From NCBI GenBank assembly GCA_027486105.1, contig JAIXPV010000610.1, positions 1 to 34,074 on the forward strand: DNA of 34,074 nucleotides. The letters are read 5' to 3'. The stretch is from Runella sp. (GTDB taxonomy: Bacteria; Bacteroidota; Bacteroidia; Cytophagales; Spirosomataceae). This document shows positions 1 to 6,991 of this stretch, one piece after another. The notes beneath the pieces are model-generated. The model saw only the letters and a list, made by a program, of their open reading frames with translations, did no database searches and had not been told where the DNA came from. A program made the translations under genes and the position numbers. Every line of letters begins with the position of its first letter. Position 1 is the first letter of the stretch.

Positions 1-76
1 CAATTATCATATTTTTAATTTGCCAGTTAAAAATAATGGGATATTTTCGTTTTTAAATCAACCGTTTGTCACAAAA

Positions 77-802
77 ATGAGTAAGTTATTTCAAGTTATT
101 CTTTTTTTTAGCATATATCCTTGCTGGGGACAATCTGACACAATCACCGTTTTTTACGATCAAGACTGGAATAGAGTTTCTTCATTGAAGATTGCCTCCT
201 ACTATGGGAAAATATACGAGAACGAAAATGGTCATTGGGTAGCCACCGATTTTTACCTTAATGGCGATGTACAAATGACAGGAGTATATTTAGATTCTAC
301 TCTACAAATAAAGCAGGGAAGTTTTGTATGGTTTTATAAAAATGGTCAAAAAAAAACTATTGCCAGTTACTGGAATAATTACCTCGTTGGGGAGCATTTT
401 ATTTATTACAGCAATGGCCAAATAGATACCTATCAGTTTTACGATAATTTTGGTCAATTGAAAGAAAGTAAATTTTACAAACAAGACGGTAGTGAAAGTA
501 TCATGGAAGAAGCTCTTTTCCAAGGAAAAAGCCATATGTTACTGGGAGAGTTCTTTCAAAAAAATATCACTTATCCAAGATATGCCCGAAAGAGAAATAT
601 TCAGGGAAAGGTATTTATACGTATTGAATTAAATGAAAGAGGAATCATAGAAAACTTTAAAGTAGTAAGTTCTCCCGATGAATCTTTGTCTAAAGAAGCT
701 CTACGAGTTGTCAAACTTATGCTAGACTGGACTCCTGCTAGAAGAGACGGGGAGCCCGTTCCTATGGCTCTAAATATCCCTATTAGTTTTATTCTTGACT
801 AG
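77..802 (+). CDS. Secreted protein with MORN/YwqK-like repeats and C-terminal TonB domain
   Basis: The product is about 241 residues. I start it at the ATG at 77 because a hydrophobic signal peptide begins there (MSKLFQVILFFSIYPCWGQ); an in-frame TTG at 20 would add 19 residues that look like no leader. Residues about 60-135 contain short aromatic/Gly repeats of the form FYKNGQK, YYSNGQI and FYKQDG, typical of the MORN/YwqK antitoxin-like family. Residues about 165-240 match the TonB C-terminal fold (YPRYARKRNIQGKVFIRIE followed by a conserved A-L-x-V helix and WTPA). Known TonB proteins have an inner-membrane anchor and a Pro-rich linker; this one shows neither, so it is probably periplasmic and not a standard energy transducer. 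Its role is not known to me. The upstream region is cut by the window edge. Confidence 0.85.
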   Translation: MSKLFQVILFFSIYPCWGQSDTITVFYDQDWNRVSSLKIASYYGKIYENENGHWVATDFYLNGDVQMTGVYLDSTLQIKQGSFVWFYKNGQKKTIASYWNNYLVGEHFIYYSNGQIDTYQFYDNFGQLKESKFYKQDGSESIMEEALFQGKSHMLLGEFFQKNITYPRYARKRNIQGKVFIRIELNERGIIENFKVVSSPDESLSKEALRVVKLMLDWTPARRDGEPVPMALNIPISFILD

Positions 803-853
803 CCTTACACACACGGCCCCTTATACGCCTTGGGAAAGAAAAATAGTATAACT

Positions 854-920
854 CTTTTAAATTCCTTGATTGACCGCTAAAACAGAGACAGTCAAGGGGA
901 AAATCTGAACAATTTAAAAG
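854..920. repeat. Nested inverted repeat in the 803-1091 gap
   Basis: In the longest gene-free stretch of the window, a 10-bp arm (854-863, CTTTTAAATT) is complementary to 911-920. Directly inside it, CCTTGA at 864-869 is complementary to TCAAGG at 892-897. The fold would have a 22-nt apical loop and a 13-nt bulge (898-910). It lies between the TonB-domain gene and the histidine kinase gene. It could be a weak terminator for the first gene or a structured leader, but it has no clean T-tract right after the stem. Confidence 0.3.
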
Positions 921-1062
921 TGCACAACCCTTTTTTCTGCACCTAAGCACTCTTTTTGTTGTGTAAATCAAAGATACGATACTTTTTGAAAGCTACTAAC
1001 AACAACGTACTAGCAATGTACATGAACCTTGGAGCCCACATAAAAATCTCTGAGAAATTGTC

Positions 1063-1070
1063 TAGCTTTG
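1063..1070 (+). promoter_or_regulatory. Candidate -7 element (TAGCTTTG) for the histidine kinase gene
   Basis: TAGCTTTG fits the Bacteroidota -7 consensus TAnnTTTG exactly and ends 21 bp before the ATG at 1092. I see no TTG at the right distance for the -33 element; the nearest upstream is at 1029-1031, 31 bp away. The match could be chance. Confidence 0.35.
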
Positions 1071-1091
1071 TTAGAGACCTTTCTACGTTAA

Positions 1092-2990
1092 ATGAATAAA
1101 TTAATTATTATTTTATTTTGTTGTTTTGGGGCAGCAACGGCGCAGGTAAAACCTGTCCCCAAAGATGATAGCTTCCTGAGTTCTTCAAAAAAACAATGGA
1201 TAAACCCTAAAACTAAGCCCACCCAAAAAGCCAAAGCCCTTCAAAACATCGTTATTTCCTACTTTCAAAATCAATCTTCTACCGACTCGCTTGCTTTTTA
1301 CAATGATTTATACCTCCGTTACGCGTTGCAACACAAGCTCAACGCTTTTATTGTTGACGCTTATTATCAGAAAGTAAATGCCGAGCGCGGGCGAGGCGAT
1401 TGGATTGCGTTGATAAAAACCGGACAGGAAGCCCTCCACAGGCTAGATTCACTAAAAATATCCGTCTCGGCGCATCAAAAAAGCCTTATCATTGATGAAA
1501 TGGTATACGGATACATTTTTTTAAGTGATATTGAAAACGCCGTTTCTTATACCCAACAGAGCATCGAATCCCTCAAAAAAGAAAACCACAATGGGGCAAA
1601 CAATTCCCAAATTTCGATGATGTTCCTGACCACTGCCCGGGCTTTTGGTTACACCAACAACTACCTTACTTCTAGCCGCTACTTAGACAGCTCGCTGGTC
1701 TATATCAACCAAACCAACAACCTATTACAAAAACACTATATCCTCAACGACTGGGTAAGCATTAAAATTGACCTTAAAAAGTACACTGAAGCCCTTCCTA
1801 CGGCTTATCAGTGCATGCGCTTCTTCGAAAAAAACGCCAACAATCGCGGCTTGACCGAGATTCAGATGCTCATGGGTCGGCTTTTTTTAGGGCTCAAAAA
1901 GTACGATGAAGCGATTGCTTTCAGCAAAAAAAGCATCGAAAAAATCACCAATGCTCGAATTTTATACCGGTCATACGAAACACTTTACCACGCTCATAAA
2001 GCCAAAAACCAGTTGGCAGAAGCCCTCTTTGCCCATGAACACTACATTGAGTTCAGGGATAAGTTATTCAATGAGCAAATATCTAACGCCAAGGTAGCTT
2101 TAGAAAGAAGATTCGCTGAAGAAAAAGCGGTGGTTTTGCTCAACAAAGAAAAAGCCGAAGTAGCGATTCAGAAGCGTTACAGAAATTATTTCATTGCTGG
2201 TGCCATTCTATTGGCAATGGTCTCAGGGGGGCTGTTTTTAAATCGACGGCTACTACAAAAACAAAATCAAGAAATTGAATACCAAAAAGTTACGATTGAA
2301 AAGCTCAACATCAGTCTGGAAGCGAAGGTACAGTCAAGAACCGCTGAATTGCAAAAAGCATACGACGAAATCAAAGACTCCATGCAACGCGGGCAAAACC
2401 TAGAACGCCGGCGTATGGCCGCCAATCTACACGACAACCTAGGGAGCCTTCTGACCGCAATTAGTATTTCATTAGACAATATTAACCCCCAGCACCTCAA
2501 TCATCGTGAAAAAAAAATCTACACCAATATTATTTCGATGACTGAAAATGCCTACGCTGAAATCAGGCTCCTCTCCCAAAACCTTATGCCCGAAGTACTC
2601 GAAAGGGAGGGCCTCTCTAAGGCATTAGAACAGTTTACAAGTAAGCTTAATCTGAACCAAAAAATCTATTTTTCTGTCAAAATCAAGCCTTTACCTACTA
2701 TTAGCAATGTAGTTTGTTTGAATGTATACGCGATTTGCCTGGAACTTGTTCAAAACATTATCAAACACTCAAAAGCGACCGAATCTACCATTTATATTTT
2801 TGAAAACAGTGCTATATTGTGGGTAGAAGTAACCGACAATGGAAAAGGCTTGTCAAACAACCAACATAAAGGCTTTGGCCTCGACAATATCCAAACGAGA
2901 TTAGAGGCAATTGGTGGTCAGTTTTTGATTGACAAGGGCTATTCACGAGGGACTAAAATTGTAATTTCAATCCCTTTGGAGGAAAACTAG
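1092..2990 (+). CDS. TPR-containing sensor histidine kinase (HisKA_3/HATPase_c, NarX/DesK type)
   Basis: The 632-residue protein starts with a signal peptide (MNKLIIILFCCFGAATAQ). A periplasmic region of helical TPR-like repeats follows to about residue 345, then one membrane segment at about 366-383. A cytoplasmic coiled coil (about 385-435) leads into the HisKA_3 dimerisation domain. The phospho-acceptor is His447 in NLHDNLGS. The ATP-binding domain has the N box at Asn555 (NIIKHSKA), DNGKG at 582-586 and GFGLDN near 595. This architecture is common in Bacteroidota, where such kinases pair with LuxR/NarL-type regulators. The obvious partner is the regulator at 4211-4840, on the opposite strand beyond one gene. 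The signal sensed cannot be read from the sequence. Confidence 0.93.
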   Translation: MNKLIIILFCCFGAATAQVKPVPKDDSFLSSSKKQWINPKTKPTQKAKALQNIVISYFQNQSSTDSLAFYNDLYLRYALQHKLNAFIVDAYYQKVNAERGRGDWIALIKTGQEALHRLDSLKISVSAHQKSLIIDEMVYGYIFLSDIENAVSYTQQSIESLKKENHNGANNSQISMMFLTTARAFGYTNNYLTSSRYLDSSLVYINQTNNLLQKHYILNDWVSIKIDLKKYTEALPTAYQCMRFFEKNANNRGLTEIQMLMGRLFLGLKKYDEAIAFSKKSIEKITNARILYRSYETLYHAHKAKNQLAEALFAHEHYIEFRDKLFNEQISNAKVALERRFAEEKAVVLLNKEKAEVAIQKRYRNYFIAGAILLAMVSGGLFLNRRLLQKQNQEIEYQKVTIEKLNISLEAKVQSRTAELQKAYDEIKDSMQRGQNLERRRMAANLHDNLGSLLTAISISLDNINPQHLNHREKKIYTNIISMTENAYAEIRLLSQNLMPEVLEREGLSKALEQFTSKLNLNQKIYFSVKIKPLPTISNVVCLNVYAICLELVQNIIKHSKATESTIYIFENSAILWVEVTDNGKGLSNNQHKGFGLDNIQTRLEAIGGQFLIDKGYSRGTKIVISIPLEEN

Positions 2991-3008
2991 CAAGAAACCT
3001 GAATTTAT

Positions 3009-4145
3009 TTAATTGTAAATCACGAAATAGAATGCTTGATTGACCGAAATAAACGCATTCTGATTGGAAAAACCATCCTTTAGAAAAACACTACATTTCC
3101 CATCTCCACAAGCTGCCGAGGAGATTATTTGGGCATTGCTACTGTTGAGTGTCACCACTATCGTAGACTCATGGGTAATGCTTGCGTTTGAAATCGTGTA
3201 CTTTCCTTCATAATCATTTTGAGAAGTCCAATTTCCAGAGCCAGACGCAGGCGTACCCGAAAAACTTACTTTTCCATAACAAACAGGAAACAAACTGCCG
3301 GTGGGATTAGTACTTTTTGTAACCTTGCCAGTTAAGGTAATATCACCAGTTATTTTGACATTTCCCAGCACTTCCAGTTTTTCATCAGGTGATGATGTAC
3401 CAATTCCTACCCGGTTCTGAGTTCCATTTACATACAATTCATTGTTAATATTTACCAAGTCATCTGCCCCCAATGTGCTTATATTCAAGTTATTTAGCGA
3501 ATTGGTGCTGATTGAGGCCACATTTGTTCCTTGATAGTTAAAAAACAATTTTGCCCCTGCGCTCCCGTCAAACTCCAGTTGGTCGTATCCGTGGGTGCGA
3601 ACCATAAACCTGCCATTGGTATTGGCGCTGTTTAGCCCGATACGCAAATTATCGCCTGAGAGTTGTAAAAAACCTTTATCTGTGTACCCAGCACTTGGAA
3701 AGTTGCTTTGACGCAACTGTAAAATAGGGTTGATGGCATCCAGCGTGAGGCCCACTCCCGACCCCGACGACCTAACATGCAACCTATCTTCGGGGCTACT
3801 TACGCCAATGCCCACATTGCCAGGTAGCAGCGTGTATAAATTATCCCCAGATGCATTCCAATTATTTTCACTGTCGTCGGCAAAACGTACCCAAGAAGAC
3901 CCATTGTACCAATACATACCGCGCGGGTTACCGGTATTGGTTGTGGTCTGAAAAATCATCATACCGCTACGCGCATTGACAATATTATCTCTTTCTGTTT
4001 TGGTCATTCGAGGCATCAACAAAGCTTGATTGGTGGTATTCAGTTCTAAAATAGATGAGCTGCCTGACGGGTTGAGGGTGATACTTTGGGCGAGTAAGGA
4101 GGCGGCAAAGCACTCGACCAATAAACAAAGTATAATTTTTTTCAT
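3009..4145 (-). CDS. Secreted beta-rich surface protein with tail-fibre-like repeats
   Basis: I choose the ATG at 4143-4145, which gives 378 residues opening with a signal peptide (MKKIILCLLVECFAASLLAQ). A TTG six codons upstream is also in frame. After the leader comes the segment LNTTNQALLMPRMTKTERDN, typical of many Bacteroidota secreted proteins, then two copies of a motif like NVGIGVSSPEDRLHV and RVGIGTSSPDEKLEVLGNV. This motif is seen in phage tail-fibre-like and endosialidase-associated stalks. There is no C-terminal S74 chaperone domain and no T9SS sorting signal that I can see; the C-terminal region has two Cys in AACGDGKCS. It lies downstream of the response regulator on the same strand, past a hairpin. 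Function unknown; surface or extracellular structural role inferred. Confidence 0.85.
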   Translation of the reverse strand: MKKIILCLLVECFAASLLAQSITLNPSGSSSILELNTTNQALLMPRMTKTERDNIVNARSGMMIFQTTTNTGNPRGMYWYNGSSWVRFADDSENNWNASGDNLYTLLPGNVGIGVSSPEDRLHVRSSGSGVGLTLDAINPILQLRQSNFPSAGYTDKGFLQLSGDNLRIGLNSANTNGRFMVRTHGYDQLEFDGSAGAKLFFNYQGTNVASISTNSLNNLNISTLGADDLVNINNELYVNGTQNRVGIGTSSPDEKLEVLGNVKITGDITLTGKVTKSTNPTGSLFPVCYGKVSFSGTPASGSGNWTSQNDYEGKYTISNASITHESTIVVTLNSSNAQIISSAACGDGKCSVFLKDGFSNQNAFISVNQAFYFVIYN

Positions 4146-4189
4146 GGGAGTATTTTTTATCAAAATTCTCCCGAAAAAAAATAGTTATC

Positions 4190-4209
4190 AATCACGGTTT
4201 ACCGTGATT
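4190..4209 (-). terminator. Hairpin just after the response regulator stop codon
   Basis: AATCACGGT at 4190-4198 and ACCGTGATT at 4201-4209 form a perfect 9-bp stem with a 2-nt spacer. It starts 1 bp past the stop codon of the regulator on the minus strand. A run of eight T lies about 10 nt further on in the minus direction, so termination is plausible but the geometry is not classical. Confidence 0.5.
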
Positions 4210-4210
4210 T

Positions 4211-4840
4211 TTAATCAATAAGTTTGTGCTCTAAGGCAAACCGAACCGCCCCAGCAAGATTCTTTAGGTGGAGTTTTTGGTAGATACTTTTTCGGTGGCT
4301 TTCGACCGTGTTTAAAGAAATATTAAGTTTTGCGGCAATCTCTACACTTGAATTTTCGAGGGCAATCAGCTTCAGTACTTCTATTTCCCGGGCCGAAAGC
4401 ATACTGGGCAGGTTTTCGCGGATAGGCTCCGTGATGTTAAGTATTTCTACAATTTCGTTTTCGATGTATCTGTCCCCATTGGCCACGGTCAAAATAGCCT
4501 TTTCGAGTTCGGCTTTTTTAGCTTTTTTTAGCACATAGCCCAATGCTCCCGCTTGAATGGCCTGCTCTATCAAATGAGGTTCTTCAAGCATTGAAAGCAT
4601 CAACGTCTTCAGATGAGGAAAATGTTGGCGCACTTGCAAAACCGTAGCAATGCCATCCATTTGCGGCATTTGCATATCACACACCAGCACATCTACTTCA
4701 TAAATCGCCAATTTCTCAAGTACTTCCACTCCATTTTTTGCTGTACAGACTACTTCCAAAAATTCGCTATAATTAATGGAATCGGTGAGGCTATCGAGCA
4801 AAATTTCGTGATCATCCGCCAGTAAAATTCTGATTTTCAA
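4211..4840 (-). CDS. NarL/LuxR-family response regulator
   Basis: This 209-residue protein has an N-terminal receiver domain (acidic pair Asp9-Asp10, phospho-acceptor Asp55 in VCDMQMP, switch Ser83, Lys105 in VLKKAKK). The C-terminal LuxR-type helix-turn-helix covers about residues 146-209 (LSAREIEVLKLIA, then the recognition helix SLNTVESHRKSIYQKL). The start codon is TTG at 4838-4840; a stop codon lies three codons upstream in frame and the KIRILLADD sequence is the usual opening of the family, so no ATG start is possible without losing the receiver strand. Such regulators are phosphorylated by HisKA_3 kinases; the kinase at 1092-2990 is the likely partner by proximity. Targets are unknown, the neighbouring secreted-protein gene being one candidate. 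Confidence 0.95.
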   Translation of the reverse strand: MKIRILLADDHEILLDSLTDSINYSEFLEVVCTAKNGVEVLEKLAIYEVDVLVCDMQMPQMDGIATVLQVRQHFPHLKTLMLSMLEEPHLIEQAIQAGALGYVLKKAKKAELEKAILTVANGDRYIENEIVEILNITEPIRENLPSMLSAREIEVLKLIALENSSVEIAAKLNISLNTVESHRKSIYQKLHLKNLAGAVRFALEHKLID

Positions 4841-4873
4841 AGATTTTTATAGTAAGGAATTATCAAACAAACA

Positions 4874-5407
4874 TTAGCCTTCTCGCCGTTTTTTATATGC
4901 TTTGGCAAAAAAATACAGCACAACGCCAAACAGCAACACCCCACCAAAGGCGTATAAGAAATCGAGCATATCTTTTAAAACCCCAAGCAGCACAATACTG
5001 ACCAAGAAAATAGTAGGAAGCTCATTGAGCAGGCGAAACTGGAAAGAGTCGTAGGGCTTTTCGCCTTTTTCCAGTTTAACAATGATACGTTTGCACCAAA
5101 GGTGATAAACGGTGAGCAGGATAATGATAGAAAACTTAACGTGGAACCAGCCCATCTGCCAATACGCGGGGTTGAGCAGGGTCATGGTAAGACCGCAGGT
5201 CCAGGTGAGCATCATGGCAGGATTACAAATGATTTTGTAAGCACGCCACTCCATGAGTCCGAATTGCTCCTTAAAAGGTTGACGTAGATGCTCGGGTTTA
5301 TGGTCGGCTTCGGCGTGGTAAACAAACATCCGAACCAAATAAAATAAACCCGCAAACCAGGCTACGGCACCGATAATGTGAAAGGCTTTGATGTAGAAAA
5401 GAGCCAT
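4874..5407 (-). CDS. hemJ: HemJ/CopD-family protoporphyrinogen IX oxidase-like membrane protein
   Basis: The 177-residue protein has four predicted membrane helices (about 5-28, 55-80, 83-105 and 130-168, the last part possibly two segments). The N-terminus FYIKAFHIIGAVAWFAGLFY with its conserved His and the following RMFVYHAEA are characteristic of the UPF0093/HemJ family, as is FHVKFSIIILLTVYH. HemJ is known to oxidise protoporphyrinogen IX to protoporphyrin IX in haem synthesis in bacteria lacking HemG or HemY; the activity here is inferred from family membership. The gene sits between the response regulator and the lytic transglycosylase, all on the minus strand, with no other haem gene nearby. 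Confidence 0.8.
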   Translation of the reverse strand: MALFYIKAFHIIGAVAWFAGLFYLVRMFVYHAEADHKPEHLRQPFKEQFGLMEWRAYKIICNPAMMLTWTCGLTMTLLNPAYWQMGWFHVKFSIIILLTVYHLWCKRIIVKLEKGEKPYDSFQFRLLNELPTIFLVSIVLLGVLKDMLDFLYAFGGVLLFGVVLYFFAKAYKKRREG

Positions 5408-5415
5408 GACTTGAT

Positions 5416-5485
5416 GTTAATTGTTAATCGAAATAGAGTAATTTCAATAAAACCCCAAATAACGATTAACAATTAACAATTAACA
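5416..5485. repeat. 15-bp inverted repeat overlapping three ATTAACA tandem units
   Basis: GTTAATTGTTAATCG (5416-5430) and CGATTAACAATTAAC (5463-5477) are perfect reverse complements separated by 32 bp. The right arm is part of three head-to-tail copies of the heptamer ATTAACA (5465-5485). The whole element fills the gap between the hemJ-like gene and the lytic transglycosylase gene. The core GTTAATTGTTA occurs again at 19142-19152 between rimP and nusA. It could be a binding site, an AT-rich cruciform or a dispersed intergenic repeat. Confidence 0.6.
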
Positions 5486-5494
5486 AGTTTTGGG

Positions 5495-6928
5495 CTATCC
5501 AACCAGTAATTTTTGGCCTTTGCGGACCATATTACCCCGTAAACGATTGATTTTTTTCAAACGCGCCACGTCTATTCCATAGCGCTCGGCAATGGTAGAC
5601 AAGGTATCTCCGTGCTGAACGCGATGATACCGAATTTTAATTTTTGTGCTTGCTTTTGCTTTAGGGGAGGCGGCAGCTACCTGCGGTAGTACTTTAAATT
5701 CTTTGAGGACAACAAGTCGTTTGCCCCGCGGAATAGAATTAGAACGCAGTTTATTCCATTTTTTCAGTTCAGCTGTACTGACGCGATAACGGCTGGCAAT
5801 TTTTCCTAGCGTTTCGCCCCTACGAACCGTATGGTATACTTTTTTGGTTTTAAGAACGGTATCGGTATCATCGGTTTCTTCTTCCGTCTCATGGCCATTA
5901 TCCAATAGACTGCCATTGGAAGCAAGCGCAGAAACGGCACTGAAAGACGATTTTGAGGCAGAATCCCAAATCATTTGACGATTTTCAGTCAAATAATGAT
6001 AACAATGACTAGGCACCCGCAACACGCAGTTCTTCGTTTTTGAGGGCAGCTCGGTATTGATGAGCATGGGGTTCAGCTTATAAAGCTCATCCATTGTCAT
6101 TCCCCCCAGCTTTGCAAAAGTCATCAAGTTAAAATAACCCGAAACCTGAATTGTATCCGAGACCGTTGGGAATTCAGGAACATCAGGAAAGAGGCCATGA
6201 TCGGCATGATAATGCATCAAATAGGTCATCGCCACAAACTGAGGCACATAGTGGCGTGTTTGTTTGGGCAGGAAATTATAAATTCCCCAGAACGAACTCG
6301 AACCCGAGCGGCGCATCGCACGTTTTACATTGCCAGGACCTACGTTATACGCGGCCAAAGCCATCTCCCAATCTCCAAAGGCATTATAAAGACGCTTTAA
6401 GTAACGACATGCGGCGTCGGTCGATTTTACGGGGTCAAAGCGCTCATCAATGTAATCATCCTGGTGCATTCCGTATTCGCGCCCCGTGGCTGGCATAAAC
6501 TGCCACAAACCACCCGCTCCCGCGTAGGAGATAATGCGGGGATTCAGCCCTGACTCAATCAATGAGAGAAACTTCAACTCACGCGGCATCCCGTATTTTT
6601 CGAGGGTTTGCTCGTAGAGTGGCAAAAAAAGATGCATCTGCTCCAGCATTCGCTTCACGAAATCTGGCTTGCGATAAATAAAATGTTCAACAAATTGATG
6701 TGTAACCTTATGATACCTCAGCGGAATCTCATTTTGTAACTTAGCCAAACGTTCTCGAATCACCATTTCAGGCACCGTCGAATCTGCGAAGGCTTCTACC
6801 TGCAACAGTTCTTCTTCTACTGTGTAGGTGCCTTTTTCTACATTTTGTGAACGACCAGATGTACTGGTTCCAAGCCAAAACATTCCCATCAACATTCCTA
6901 TCCCCGCGATTCGCTTCAATTCCATCAT
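5495..6928 (-). CDS. mltD: MltD-like membrane-bound lytic murein transglycosylase with two LysM domains
   Basis: The 477-residue protein begins with a signal peptide (first ~28 residues, ending ...SGRSQ; no lipobox Cys). An SLT domain covers about residues 103-220 with the catalytic Glu125 in LSLIESGLNP, followed by AGGLWQFMPATGREYGM and the AAYNVGPGNV motif. Two LysM domains follow at about 368-411 (HTVRRGETLGKIASRYRVS) and 433-477 (HRVQHGDTLSTIAERYGID). Such enzymes cleave peptidoglycan glycan strands to leave 1,6-anhydro ends, with LysM giving glycan binding. E. coli MltD has the same order but is a lipoprotein, unlike this one. It lies 63 bp downstream of gatA on the same strand and may be co-transcribed with it. 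Confidence 0.92.
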   Translation of the reverse strand: MMELKRIAGIGMLMGMFWLGTSTSGRSQNVEKGTYTVEEELLQVEAFADSTVPEMVIRERLAKLQNEIPLRYHKVTHQFVEHFIYRKPDFVKRMLEQMHLFLPLYEQTLEKYGMPRELKFLSLIESGLNPRIISYAGAGGLWQFMPATGREYGMHQDDYIDERFDPVKSTDAACRYLKRLYNAFGDWEMALAAYNVGPGNVKRAMRRSGSSSFWGIYNFLPKQTRHYVPQFVAMTYLMHYHADHGLFPDVPEFPTVSDTIQVSGYFNLMTFAKLGGMTMDELYKLNPMLINTELPSKTKNCVLRVPSHCYHYLTENRQMIWDSASKSSFSAVSALASNGSLLDNGHETEEETDDTDTVLKTKKVYHTVRRGETLGKIASRYRVSTAELKKWNKLRSNSIPRGKRLVVLKEFKVLPQVAAASPKAKASTKIKIRYHRVQHGDTLSTIAERYGIDVARLKKINRLRGNMVRKGQKLLVG

Positions 6929-6991
6929 TGCTTTTGGTATTTTCTCGTTAGGTTTTACATTTGTTTTGTTTCGTTTTTGATGGCTGTGTAT

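Noticed and set aside
789-971. 60-codon minus-strand reading frame in the gap after the TonB-domain gene
   Set aside because: It is short, Cys/Arg-rich, has no recognisable domain and overlaps the nested inverted repeat; it looks like chance.
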